A stretch of 35,656 nucleotides of DNA from Bacteroidota bacterium. Lineage in GTDB: Bacteria; Bacteroidota; Bacteroidia; Flavobacteriales; Flavobacteriaceae. Location of the stretch: assembly GCA_027621175.1 (NCBI GenBank), contig JAQCCM010000017.1, positions 1 through 35,656 of the forward strand, given 5' to 3'. Positions 9,087 to 17,839 of the stretch are shown piece by piece. Position 1 is the first letter of the stretch, and the number at the start of each line of letters is the position of its first letter. The notes beneath the pieces are model-generated. The model ran no database searches and had not been told where the DNA came from. It saw only the letters and a list, made by a program, of their open reading frames with translations. Made by a program: the position numbers and the translations under genes.

Positions 9087-11078
9087 CTACTGAAAGAAAT
9101 TCCACACAATTCCAAAGCGAATCAATAAATCGCGATACGGATATCCGGGAGCAGCAAAATAGTCGGGTGCTTTACGGTTGGCATTGGCGTGTTCTACCAC
9201 AAAAAACAAACGTGTTTGCCTGATTTTGGCATTAAAAAAGGCATTTACTACAGGATAACCGCCAAGCTCTTGGTGCTGTTGCACCACAAATTCTGACAGA
9301 AGTGGATGATAGGCACGCATCTTAAAAGCAGAAAAATAATGCGCACTTACACCAAGATGCAAAAACATGGCTTTTTCAAACCAGTGATCTTCGTAATACA
9401 AAGCAGTTCGTCCAATAAAATCGGGTAATGGCATAGCGTCTGTAGCGCCGCTAAGTTGCTGGGCACGCAGTTTGGCATCGAAACGAAACACACCAAATTT
9501 TAATCCGCCTTCCCAATCGAGTTGCAATAGGTTTATTGCCTCTTCTGTTTGTGTGGGTGTTACCGTTAGCGCATCGGCTTGTAAAAAATAGGCGTGGTTG
9601 TTGATATTCGTTGCCGTTAGCGAAAGTGTTCCAAAGGTTGGATGATGTAAGGCTCCGTAAATGGCCGTTCGCTGTTCCATTTTGGGCGATGTATTCCATC
9701 TATAATCGGCGTAGCTACTGGTAAACCGTTCAAATACAAACCCCGGATGTTGTTGTTGTATGCGGATTCCCGCCGTGATGCTTCCTGTTTTAAACCATGG
9801 CAACGCTATTTCACCGTTTAGGAAATCTCCTGTGCGCGAACCGCTAAGGGCAAATTCCGCCTCAGCACGAAGGCGCAATGCGCCAAAATTTTTACGCCAC
9901 TCGCCTCCTAGCGAATAGGCATTTTCCGATAGCACGGCACTATTTTCAATATGTCTTTCTGTAAAGCTGTATTTGTGGTGGCGTGCATAGCCCGAAAACC
10001 AACCCACGGAAGGATTCGTAAGTATCGTGTAGGCGTCAAACTGACGTAGGCTGTAATGAATTCTATCGAAGGGTTTGGAAATCCCTTCTGCCAAGCTGCC
10101 GTAGCCTTCGTAAGCAGTGGTTTGACTAAACCGATTGTCGTGGATGTTACTTTGCGCCCTATACCCCACACGCAATCGTGGCGTTTGCAGCGAATCTTTG
10201 GAACGCAATACCAAATAATCTTGTTCCAACAGGTAGAATTTTCCCGTGAAATTGTTATTTGCATTTTCATATAGGACACTTAGGCGTTCCCGATCATAGA
10301 ATTCGTCATCACCCGATTTAAAATTGTCGATAGACGCAGCGTCTAAACCGCCGTTTTCTTGTTGTTCTATTTTCTGATTGGCAATTTGTAAGCGCAAGCG
10401 ATAACGCCCGTTTGGGTTTTCGTAACGGGTAGTAAAACGCAGTTGGCTCCGCCCCGAAATTTGATGCTGATACTTCCCCAACGAACGGTGTCCGCGATAA
10501 CCAATGGCATAGTTTAACCGTGGGTGGATGTTGGCGGTAATCAATGCATCGGAAGATTGCCCTTGCGACTGTGTGCTTTTATAAAACACTTCCGAAAGCG
10601 GTGTAGGTACGTGGTAGTACGAGAGCTGATGCGGTAAAAAACGCTGACTTTCTTTGGCACGAAAACCAGCAATAGCAGCAGTGTTCTTACGCCAGGTTTC
10701 CAACGAAAGCGGATTAAGCGCCTGCCCTGAATTGTTGAGTGATACCCACGCAAAATTGTCTCGCCGTTGGGAATTCATCTTATAGTATTTTGCCATGGTA
10801 AGCGTGGTATCCACATGGGTGGTGTCGCGCGCCTGCGAAATAATCAGGTAGTCTGTAATGGCAATTTGTGGCGCAGCCGTTTTTTGGACGGAGGTGTCTG
10901 ATGGGAGTTGTATAAACTCTTTCAACTCAGGTAGGTTTTCAGCTATAGAATCGAAGACCGTCTCATTGGTTTGCGCCAAAACACCCACCGAAAAACATAA
11001 AAAAAGTAGCTTGTGTAGCACCCTACATAATTTTGGTAAAGGTATAGCTTTCAAGAATAACTGAAAGAAATCATACAA
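9087..11078 (-). CDS. Putative outer-membrane porin (beta-barrel)
   Basis: The product resembles the putative porin family found in Bacteroidota (Pfam PF14121 type). A hydrophobic signal (LLFLCFSVGVLAQ) is followed by a periplasmic segment to about residue 150. The rest has alternating aromatic and polar strands typical of a large barrel and ends IRFGIVWNFFQ with a terminal aromatic. The substrate is unknown. The open frame starts with TTG at 11078. An internal GTG at 11021 would give a compact signal peptide (MLHKLLFLCFSVGVLAQ), so the start is uncertain. The gene follows fbp by 18 nt on the same strand and is probably co-transcribed with it. Exact family membership is from recognition, not from a search. 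Confidence 0.75.
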   Translation of the reverse strand: MYDFFQLFLKAIPLPKLCRVLHKLLFLCFSVGVLAQTNETVFDSIAENLPELKEFIQLPSDTSVQKTAAPQIAITDYLIISQARDTTHVDTTLTMAKYYKMNSQRRDNFAWVSLNNSGQALNPLSLETWRKNTAAIAGFRAKESQRFLPHQLSYYHVPTPLSEVFYKSTQSQGQSSDALITANIHPRLNYAIGYRGHRSLGKYQHQISGRSQLRFTTRYENPNGRYRLRLQIANQKIEQQENGGLDAASIDNFKSGDDEFYDRERLSVLYENANNNFTGKFYLLEQDYLVLRSKDSLQTPRLRVGYRAQSNIHDNRFSQTTAYEGYGSLAEGISKPFDRIHYSLRQFDAYTILTNPSVGWFSGYARHHKYSFTERHIENSAVLSENAYSLGGEWRKNFGALRLRAEAEFALSGSRTGDFLNGEIALPWFKTGSITAGIRIQQQHPGFVFERFTSSYADYRWNTSPKMEQRTAIYGALHHPTFGTLSLTATNINNHAYFLQADALTVTPTQTEEAINLLQLDWEGGLKFGVFRFDAKLRAQQLSGATDAMPLPDFIGRTALYYEDHWFEKAMFLHLGVSAHYFSAFKMRAYHPLLSEFVVQQHQELGGYPVVNAFFNAKIRQTRLFFVVEHANANRKAPDYFAAPGYPYRDLLIRFGIVWNFFQ

Positions 11079-11096
11079 TCCATTTCTTTTATGTTT

Positions 11097-12062
11097 TCAC
11101 TTGACTTCAACCCACAATCCATTATCTACTCCCAACCATGAAACCCCAACCCCCTTTTTAGCTTTTTCCGTTTCAGTAATTAATGCAGCCTCGCCCAAAA
11201 ACACAGGTGTTTTTTGATGGAGTTCGGTCACATCAAGGTCAAGGATAGAAGTATCGCCGTTTGACGATGTTCCGCCTACGGCTTCCAATACATACGCCAT
11301 GGGAATGGCTTCATACACAAGGCGTAAATGCCCGTGGGCATAGCCCGGTCTTTTGTCGTTGGGGTAAACAAAAATACCGCCTTCCAAAAGAAGTCGTTTG
11401 ACTTCGGAAACCATAGAAGCATACCACCTTAGGTTAAAGGAAGTGCCGTTTTTATCTTCATGGTTGATAAGCATATCAAAGTAGTCTTGCAGCCAATTGT
11501 CCCATTTCGCTCGGTTAGATGCATTAATGGCTATCATTTTTTTAGTTGGCATGGCGAGCAGAGCGCTAAACTTCCAACGGTTGGTATTTGCATCCCAAAC
11601 GCCTTTTGTGGCGGTTCCGTGCAGCGAAAAATAGAGTTCTAGGTTTATGCTAAAAACAAAAAAACCACCCATAACGATGTGCTTCCCGTTAAAATCTGAA
11701 ATCTGTTGTGCGTCTTTAAAAACCCCAAAAATAGCACCCGGTGGAATACCCACAGTCGCCGATTTAGAACCGTCTAAAGGATCGAGGGAAACGCTGTATT
11801 CTCCTTTGCCGTAGGATTGTAAATTGGGGCGTTCCTCAGATATGATATAGCGCACTTGGGTAGTGCTGGCAATAGCTTCTTGAAAATAGGTGTCGGCACG
11901 TATGTCCAGATTCAACTGACTGTCTCCAGATGCATTTGACGCAGCGGTAAGGTCTAGGCCGTTGCCCATTTTAACCTCTTGATACACTTGAACTCCTGCG
12001 ATAAGAAACGCATTAAGGATACGTTGAAGTTCAAGGTCTTTGATGTCGGTCAATGCGGTCAT
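11097..12062 (-). CDS. fbp: Class I fructose-1,6-bisphosphatase
   Basis: The enzyme hydrolyses fructose-1,6-bisphosphate to fructose-6-phosphate in gluconeogenesis. The metal-binding motif DPLDGSKSATVGIPPGAIFG is clear, followed by the substrate-binding GGIFVYPNDKRPGYAHG and the YEAIPMAYVLEAVGG block. A frame opens earlier at a TTG (12086). The ATG at 12062, beginning MTALTDIKDLELQ, is preferred and leaves about 321 residues, close to family length. A -7 element TATTTTTG (12105-12098) lies upstream, giving a leader of about 30 nt. The putative porin gene follows 18 nt downstream; a functional link between them is not obvious. Confidence 0.93.
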   Translation of the reverse strand: MTALTDIKDLELQRILNAFLIAGVQVYQEVKMGNGLDLTAASNASGDSQLNLDIRADTYFQEAIASTTQVRYIISEERPNLQSYGKGEYSVSLDPLDGSKSATVGIPPGAIFGVFKDAQQISDFNGKHIVMGGFFVFSINLELYFSLHGTATKGVWDANTNRWKFSALLAMPTKKMIAINASNRAKWDNWLQDYFDMLINHEDKNGTSFNLRWYASMVSEVKRLLLEGGIFVYPNDKRPGYAHGHLRLVYEAIPMAYVLEAVGGTSSNGDTSILDLDVTELHQKTPVFLGEAALITETEKAKKGVGVSWLGVDNGLWVEVK

Positions 12063-12097
12063 ACACGAAACTGTTTTTGTGGCCAATTGTGGCCTAG

Positions 12098-12105
12098 CAA
12101 AAATA
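12098..12105 (-). promoter_or_regulatory. Promoter -7 element of fbp
   Basis: TATTTTTG on the minus strand matches TAnnTTTG. The predicted start falls on a small inverted repeat, GGCCA-attg-TGGCC (12081-12094). No -33 TTTG lies at the usual distance. Confidence 0.45.
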
Positions 12106-12190
12106 AGCTACTTATACATACATTTGGGCGTATCCAAGAACGCTTTTTTGTGAAACCAAAAACAAACATTCTTTTGTATTTTTACTTTTT

Positions 12191-12784
12191 ATGCAAACAC
12201 AGTTTACGCAAACGCTAGAGTGCGGTACAGACGAGGCGGGTCGGGGTTGTTTGGCGGGGCCTGTTACAGCAGCAGCGGTCATCCTACCGCCCAGCTATAC
12301 GCATCCGCTCCTTACAGACTCCAAAAAACTTACTGCCAACCAACGCTATGCGCTACGCGAGGAAATCAAAACGGTGGCCTTGGCCTATGGCATTGCGCAT
12401 GTGTCGCATACCCGCATTGATAAAATCAACATCTTAAACGCTTCCATAGAAGCCATGCAACTGGCCATCGCTAAAATGGCGGTAGTTCCCGAAACCATTT
12501 TGGTAGATGGGAACAAATTCAAACCCTACCACAACATTCCGCACCATTGTATGGTAGGCGGCGATACCCGTTTTTTAAACATTGCCGCGGCGTCCATCTT
12601 GGCAAAAACCACCCGTGACGATGTGATGCAAGCACATCATCAAAAGCATCCGCACTACGGCTGGGACACCAACAAGGGCTATCCCACAGCCAAACATCGA
12701 GAGGCCATCCTAAAACACGGCCCTGTTAAAATTCACCGTAAAACTTTTGCGTTATACCCCAAACAACTGTCATTGGATTTATAA
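12191..12784 (+). CDS. rnhB: Ribonuclease HII
   Basis: RNase HII nicks 5' of ribonucleotides in DNA duplexes, starting ribonucleotide excision repair. The 197-residue protein carries the family signature GTDEAGRGCLAGPV with catalytic Asp14 and Glu15. It also has LTDSKKL, the LVDGN aspartate motif near residue 107, and AAASILAKTTRD with a further acidic ligand, plus the C-terminal HYGWDTNKGY and HRKTF blocks. The ATG follows TATTTTTA (12177-12184), one base off the -7 consensus. The gene diverges from fbp. The next gene starts 9 nt after its stop. Confidence 0.96.
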   Translation: MQTQFTQTLECGTDEAGRGCLAGPVTAAAVILPPSYTHPLLTDSKKLTANQRYALREEIKTVALAYGIAHVSHTRIDKINILNASIEAMQLAIAKMAVVPETILVDGNKFKPYHNIPHHCMVGGDTRFLNIAAASILAKTTRDDVMQAHHQKHPHYGWDTNKGYPTAKHREAILKHGPVKIHRKTFALYPKQLSLDL

Positions 12785-12789
12785 CTTTG
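12782..12789 (+). promoter_or_regulatory. Possible -7 element overlapping the rnhB stop
   Basis: TAACTTTG matches TAnnTTTG and contains the rnhB TAA. It ends 4 nt before the ATG of the lipoprotein gene at 12794, so any transcript from it would be leaderless or nearly so. No -33 element is evident, so it may be chance. Confidence 0.3.
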
Positions 12790-12793
12790 TCGT

Positions 12794-15211
12794 ATGAAAA
12801 GACTGCTGCTCCTTGCACTCTGCCTTAGTATAGGTGCTTGCCAACAACAACCAAATAATTCAGCATCATTATTGGACTATTTGCCTAACAATGCCGTAGT
12901 GGTGGTCAAAAGTGAATCATTTGGATCGATGAAATCCTATGCCACAAAACATACCGCAGCATCAGCACTTACCGAAGTATTTCCAGACTTCTTTGCCCAA
13001 ATGGATGCCGTAGCAGAAAACACCAGCGGGCAATTGAGTTTTCACCCCGAGGGCAAAGATAACCTCAGCTACCTGTGGATTACGTATCAAAAACCGCAAC
13101 AGTTAGATTCCATAGCTGCCGACACGCTGAACTATGCCAAAACCCAATTGCTGCAATTCAAGACGTCACCGCCTACCTATTACGCCACTTGGGACAGCTT
13201 GCACCTGCAATCGTCAAGTAAACTGTTGATGGAAAGCAGCATTCGCCTGCGCAGTACACCCAATAGTATTGATAGCACGCTAACGCAACTCTACAACAGC
13301 ACCAAAGAGCCGCACACCTTTTTTGTGCAAAACAATATTGCGCCCTTTTTTAATTCGCTTTTTGATGACATTTCACCTGTACCTTGGAGCGAATGGAGCA
13401 ACTGGACTACCTTTGTGCCAAGTGTCAATACGAACGGCGTATATCTGCGTGCTTATGGCGTTCTGCCGGCAAATGGTGCGTCGCGCTTATCGCCATTGGC
13501 AAACCAAACGACAGCCTTGCAAGATGTGGCAACGCATCTGCCTAGCAGTGCGAAAAGTATTCAGGCCTTTGCCTTTGATGACGAAGTGTTTTCAAAAGCT
13601 GCGAAGCGTTTTCAAATTACCCACAACCAACCCGAAACCTCCACCGATTCTTTATTGTTAGATGCTGTTTATGTAGCGCAAGTTGCATTGGGAAATGATG
13701 TGGTAATTACGCTAAAGTCAAACCAAGAAGCGGAAGACATACGCAGTTTACTTTCGCGTCAATCCAAGGCGCAATACAGTGTAAGCGGGCAAACTATTTT
13801 TGAATTTTTAGAAGAAAACCAAAAAACAAACGTACTTGCACCACTTGCTAAAAACGAAACCTATCCATACGCTGCGTTTCTAAACGAGCATCTCTATTTT
13901 GGCACGTCTAAAGCAGTGATGGAGTCGCTTTTAAATGCGTTAGAAAAAGATGATGTGCTAGCAAAAGATATCCGCTTCGGGAATTATGTAAAAACCCTTC
14001 CGCGCCAAAGTAGCCTGTGGGCATGGGCAGCGCCCTCAGAAGTCGAATCTACATTAAAAAAACATGTAAAAAAATTGGCGAAAACCGATTTTGGGGCTTT
14101 TCGTCAAGTCGATTATGTAGGTGTTGTAGAAGGCGATGTGTTTTATATCACATTAAGCTTACAACAACCCAGCGAAAGCGGTAGCAAATCGCAAGGGATA
14201 GAATCGGCTGGAACCGCACCATTTAGTACGCCCATTGCATGGGGACCCTATGCCGTACAGAACCACAATACTAAAGCATTGGAATGGGTCGTTCAGGACG
14301 AGGAACATCAACTTTACCTGTTAACTTCTACTGGGAAATTGCTTTGGAAAAAGCAACTCGATGGCGCTATTTTAGGGGCTATTAAACAAGTGGATTTATA
14401 CCGAAACAAACGCTTACAACTTGCCTTTACCACTACCAAAAGTTTTCAAGTTTTAGACCGAAATGGAAACGCCGTAAAAGGGTTTAGCAAATCTGGTATG
14501 AGCACATCCAGTACACTAGGTATTTTTGATTATGACAATCAACGGGACTATCGTATCGTGCTTTCTTCTGGGAAAACATTGGGCATGTATGACAAGCGTA
14601 TGAAAAAAGTAAGCGGTTGGCGCAAAACGAAGCTCACTGGGAATTTGGCATATTCACCCAAACACATTCGTATTGGAAACCGTGATTATATTGCGATAGT
14701 CCAAAAATCTGGTAAAGCAGAGCTGCTGCACCGCACCGGAAAAACACGCATAAACATTCCAACGGATATCAAATTCACGCAAGATATCTACCCATACCAA
14801 AGCGGTTTTGTGAGTATTGATGCCAAAAACAGGTTGATTCAAATCAGCACTTCGGGAGAAATTACCAAAAAAGCGTTACCGTTTGAGACCCGCTATACGC
14901 TGGCAGCCAATAAAAACACCTTGGTTACCCAAACCGAAAATAAAATCACCATCAACAACCAGTTGGTAGAATTGGATTTTGGGGTATATGCCCCTCCACA
15001 AATTCATGTGGTAAACAACCGCACCTACATTTTGATTTGGGACAATCAGTCGGGGAAAGTGTATGTGTTTGACCGCGATGCAAAACTTTTGGATGGCTTT
15101 CCCGTAATTGGCGAGAGTTGGGCGATGTTGGGACAAGGAACGCCAGGATCGGCCATATATTTAGCCGCACAAAATAACAAGAAAGAACTTCGATTTTACC
15201 GTATGCCCTAA
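12794..15211 (+). CDS. Large lipoprotein with DUF3352-like N-terminal half and propeller-like C-terminal half
   Basis: The 805-residue product begins with a lipoprotein signal, MKRLLLLALCLSIGAC, with the lipid-modified cysteine at residue 16. The first half starts DYLPNNAVVVVKSESF, resembling DUF3352-type periplasmic proteins of unknown function. From about residue 490 a series of short blade-like repeats alternates hydrophobic strands with turns (YLLTSTGKLLWKKQLDG, FQVLDRNGNAVKGF, GMYDKRMKKVSGW, YVFDRDAKLLDGFPV), suggesting a PQQ- or WD-like beta-propeller. Function is unknown; a scaffold or ligand-binding role at the envelope is inference. It lies 9 nt after rnhB, and its stop overlaps the convergent lipB stop by 4 nt. 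Confidence 0.75.
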   Translation: MKRLLLLALCLSIGACQQQPNNSASLLDYLPNNAVVVVKSESFGSMKSYATKHTAASALTEVFPDFFAQMDAVAENTSGQLSFHPEGKDNLSYLWITYQKPQQLDSIAADTLNYAKTQLLQFKTSPPTYYATWDSLHLQSSSKLLMESSIRLRSTPNSIDSTLTQLYNSTKEPHTFFVQNNIAPFFNSLFDDISPVPWSEWSNWTTFVPSVNTNGVYLRAYGVLPANGASRLSPLANQTTALQDVATHLPSSAKSIQAFAFDDEVFSKAAKRFQITHNQPETSTDSLLLDAVYVAQVALGNDVVITLKSNQEAEDIRSLLSRQSKAQYSVSGQTIFEFLEENQKTNVLAPLAKNETYPYAAFLNEHLYFGTSKAVMESLLNALEKDDVLAKDIRFGNYVKTLPRQSSLWAWAAPSEVESTLKKHVKKLAKTDFGAFRQVDYVGVVEGDVFYITLSLQQPSESGSKSQGIESAGTAPFSTPIAWGPYAVQNHNTKALEWVVQDEEHQLYLLTSTGKLLWKKQLDGAILGAIKQVDLYRNKRLQLAFTTTKSFQVLDRNGNAVKGFSKSGMSTSSTLGIFDYDNQRDYRIVLSSGKTLGMYDKRMKKVSGWRKTKLTGNLAYSPKHIRIGNRDYIAIVQKSGKAELLHRTGKTRINIPTDIKFTQDIYPYQSGFVSIDAKNRLIQISTSGEITKKALPFETRYTLAANKNTLVTQTENKITINNQLVELDFGVYAPPQIHVVNNRTYILIWDNQSGKVYVFDRDAKLLDGFPVIGESWAMLGQGTPGSAIYLAAQNNKKELRFYRMP

Positions 15212-15912
15212 CGTACGTCAGCTTCAAAGTGATGGGCAAAGTGTTTTTGAAAAAGGACGCTAACTTCTTGTAAATCAATATTTATACCTAACTCTTTTTG
15301 CATGGAGGTAACCCCTTTATTGCGAATTCCACAGGGAATGATATAATCAAAAAAAGACAAATCGGTATTCACATTTAAAGCAAAGCCATGCATGGTAACC
15401 CAGCGACTGGTACGGATTCCCATGGCACAAATTTTACGGGGATTATCGCTTTCTACATCTATCCAAACGCCAGTTTCGCCTTTGCTTCGTGAGGCTGAAA
15501 TATCAAAATCGGCAAGGGTATCAATGACACATTCTTCCAACAAACGCAAATATTTATGGATATCGGTAAAAAAACAATCCAAATCCAAAATAGGATAGCC
15601 AACCAATTGCCCGGGGCCGTGATAGGTAATATCCCCTCCTCTATTCGTGGGATAAAACGAAACACCTTTTTCAGCAAGGGTTTCTGCGTTTATGAGTAAA
15701 TTATTTTCATCCCCACTTTTTCCGAGCGTATATACATGCGGATGCTCCACAAAAAGCAAATGATTTTCGGTGGTGATTTGCGTATCTGGATTTCTACGGT
15801 TGTGAATTTTCTGGTCTATGGTGCGCTGAAATAATTCTTGTTGCAATTCGGTTACGGCATCATATGCGGCCAAACCCAATTTACGCACCTGCACAACAGG
15901 GTTAGGGTTCAT
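15208..15912 (-). CDS. lipB: Lipoyl(octanoyl) transferase
   Basis: LipB moves octanoate from acyl carrier protein to lipoyl-domain lysines, the first step of lipoate assembly for pyruvate and 2-oxoglutarate dehydrogenases and the glycine cleavage system. The 234-residue protein shows the family core RGGDITYHGPGQLVGYPILDL. It also has the catalytic lysine region RKICAMGIR and the catalytic cysteine in IIPCGIRNKGVTSM. The start ATG lies inside the 3' end of the small YqaE-like gene, an 11-nt overlap in another frame that suggests coupling. The TAG stop overlaps the TAA of the convergent lipoprotein gene within the tetranucleotide CTAA. Confidence 0.96.
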   Translation of the reverse strand: MNPNPVVQVRKLGLAAYDAVTELQQELFQRTIDQKIHNRRNPDTQITTENHLLFVEHPHVYTLGKSGDENNLLINAETLAEKGVSFYPTNRGGDITYHGPGQLVGYPILDLDCFFTDIHKYLRLLEECVIDTLADFDISASRSKGETGVWIDVESDNPRKICAMGIRTSRWVTMHGFALNVNTDLSFFDYIIPCGIRNKGVTSMQKELGINIDLQEVSVLFQKHFAHHFEADVR

Positions 15913-16069
15913 AATAAAAAGGTCTATTCAAAATAATAAGTGCCCCGATTACCCCTGGTACCCATGCACATAGGGTGAGTAAAAAAACAATAACCACAGA
16001 ACCGCACCCTCTGTCGATAACTGCCAAGGGTGGGAATATGATAGCTAAAAGTACACGAAATAAACTCAT
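15902..16069 (-). CDS. YqaE/Pmp3-family small membrane protein (55 aa)
   Basis: The 55-residue protein starts MSLFRVLLAIIFPPLAVI and continues DRGCGSVVIVFLLTLCAWVPG, then IGALIIL. Two transmembrane helices with the FPPLAV..D.GCG and L...WVPG..GA signature mark the YqaE/Pmp3 (UPF0057) family, linked in other organisms to membrane potential and salt stress. The ATG at 16069 follows TATCTTTG (16085-16078), a consensus -7 element, so the leader is only a few bases. The stop lies 11 nt inside lipB. The role here is inferred from the family only. Confidence 0.92.
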   Translation of the reverse strand: MSLFRVLLAIIFPPLAVIDRGCGSVVIVFLLTLCAWVPGVIGALIILNRPFYYEP

Positions 16070-16077
16070 GGATAAGT

Positions 16078-16085
16078 CAAAGATA
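16078..16085 (-). promoter_or_regulatory. Promoter -7 element of the YqaE-lipB pair
   Basis: TATCTTTG on the minus strand matches TAnnTTTG and ends 8 nt before the ATG at 16069. It would drive both the small membrane protein and lipB. Confidence 0.5.
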
Positions 16086-16100
16086 CAAATTCGAACGTTC

Positions 16101-16130
16101 TTGAGAAATGATGCGCATTGGTTATCTTAG
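16101..16130 (+). promoter_or_regulatory. Promoter of lysS
   Basis: TTG (16101-16103), a 19-nt spacer and TATCTTAG (16123-16130, one base off TAnnTTTG) make a Flavobacterium-like promoter. The predicted start near 16135 lies upstream of the ATG at 16148 and downstream of the alternative TTG codon at 16118, which supports the shorter protein. Confidence 0.5.
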
Positions 16131-16147
16131 CGCCAGAAAAAATTGGG

Positions 16148-17839
16148 ATGCACGAATTATCAGAACAAGAACTTGTACGTAGAGAAAAACTCACCAAACT
16201 CCGTGAGCTGGGCATAGACCCCTACCCTGCCGAAGCGTTTGACACCACACATTACACCACTGAAATTGCTGAAAAATACACAGAAGGCGGTGCCGTTTGT
16301 TTGGCTGGTCGGTTGATGTCGAGACGGGTGCAAGGAAAGGCAAGTTTTGCCGAATTGCAAGATGCCACTGGCAGAGTACAATTGTATTTTAACAGAGATA
16401 TTCTGTGTCCAGATGAAGACAAAACCTTGTATAACGATGTCTATAAAAAGTTGTTGGATATCGGGGATATTATTGGTGTTGAAGGGAAATTATTTACTAC
16501 CCAAGTAGGCGAAAAAACCGTTGAAGTACACAGGCTTTTTGTGCTGAGTAAATCGTTGCGTCCGTTACCGCTTCCAAAAGTAGATGCCGATGGCAATACG
16601 TACGATGCCTTTACCGATCCGGAGCAACGCTACCGCCAACGTTATGTAGATTTGATTGTAAATCCGAGTGTGAAAGATGCATTTGTAAAGCGTACAAAAA
16701 TTACAAATACAATGCGTTCGTTTTTTAACGATCGTGGTTACTTAGAAGTAGAAACGCCCATTCTACAACCCATTCCGGGTGGCGCAGCTGCAAGGCCTTT
16801 TGTAACACATCACAATGCGCTAAACATTCCGCTCTACTTACGTATTGCTAACGAATTATACCTCAAACGCCTTATTGTAGGCGGGTTTGATGGGGTGTAT
16901 GAGTTTGCCAAAGACTTTAGAAACGAGGGGATGGACAAAACCCATAATCCTGAGTTTACGGTTATGGAGCTTTATGTGGCGTACAAAGATTACCATTGGA
17001 TGATGGAAACCACGGAAGCACTTCTTGAAGAAGTCGCAGTGGCAGCCAACGGCAGTTCCGCCGTGCAAGTAGGTGAAAATTCCATTGATTTTAAAGCGCC
17101 TTATCCACGCGTACCCATTTTAGAAGCAATAAAAGAACATACTGGAATTGATGTATCAGAAATGGACGAAACCGCATTACGTGAAACGGCAAAAAAACTT
17201 GGTCTTGAGGTTGATGAAACGATGGGCAAAGGAAAACTTATCGATGAATTGTTTGGCGAACTGTGCGAGCACCACTACGTCCAGCCAACATTTATTACAG
17301 ATTACCCCAAAGAAATGAGTCCGCTGACCAAAGCTCATCGTAGTAAACCAGGGCTTACCGAGCGTTTTGAACTCATGGTGAACGGCAAAGAGTTAGCAAA
17401 TGCCTATTCTGAGCTTAACGATCCGATAGATCAACGTGAACGATTTGAAGATCAAATGGCGTTATCAGAAAAAGGCGATGACGAGGCCATGTTTATTGAT
17501 CAAGATTTCTTGCGCGCATTGGAATACGGGATGCCGCCTACTTCGGGAATTGGAATTGGTATTGATCGTTTAACAATGTTATTGACCAACAACAGCTCTA
17601 TTCAAGAGGTATTATTTTTCCCACAAATGCGACCTGAAAAGAAAGGTCCTGCACTTAGCGAAGAAGAACAAATTATCGTTTCTATATTGAAAAAAGAAAG
17701 TCCCGCCGTTCTTACAACTGTGAAAGAACAAGCAGGACTTAGTAATAAAAAATGGGATAAAGCGATTAAAGGTCTTACGAGTAAGTCTGTGGTAGAAGTA
17801 ACAAAGACTGATGAGACTTTAATTATTGCTTTACGCTAA
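16148..17839 (+). CDS. lysS: Lysyl-tRNA synthetase, class II, with C-terminal extension
   Basis: LysS charges tRNA-Lys with lysine in the cytoplasm. The N-terminal OB-fold (about residues 45-160; VCLAGRLMSRRVQGKASFAEL) is followed by the class II catalytic core. Motif 2 is YEFAKDFRNEGMDKTHNPEFT and motif 3 GIGIGIDRLTMLLTN. The chosen ATG gives 563 residues; a TTG ten codons earlier lies upstream of the likely transcription start. Bacterial LysRS usually ends soon after motif 3. Here about 65 further residues (GPALSEEEQIIVSILK to the end) look like a small helical winged-helix-type domain. Such extensions are familiar in Bacteroidota, but their role is not established to my knowledge. The stop abuts the convergent OmpA gene with no spacer. 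Confidence 0.96.
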   Translation: MHELSEQELVRREKLTKLRELGIDPYPAEAFDTTHYTTEIAEKYTEGGAVCLAGRLMSRRVQGKASFAELQDATGRVQLYFNRDILCPDEDKTLYNDVYKKLLDIGDIIGVEGKLFTTQVGEKTVEVHRLFVLSKSLRPLPLPKVDADGNTYDAFTDPEQRYRQRYVDLIVNPSVKDAFVKRTKITNTMRSFFNDRGYLEVETPILQPIPGGAAARPFVTHHNALNIPLYLRIANELYLKRLIVGGFDGVYEFAKDFRNEGMDKTHNPEFTVMELYVAYKDYHWMMETTEALLEEVAVAANGSSAVQVGENSIDFKAPYPRVPILEAIKEHTGIDVSEMDETALRETAKKLGLEVDETMGKGKLIDELFGELCEHHYVQPTFITDYPKEMSPLTKAHRSKPGLTERFELMVNGKELANAYSELNDPIDQRERFEDQMALSEKGDDEAMFIDQDFLRALEYGMPPTSGIGIGIDRLTMLLTNNSSIQEVLFFPQMRPEKKGPALSEEEQIIVSILKKESPAVLTTVKEQAGLSNKKWDKAIKGLTSKSVVEVTKTDETLIIALR

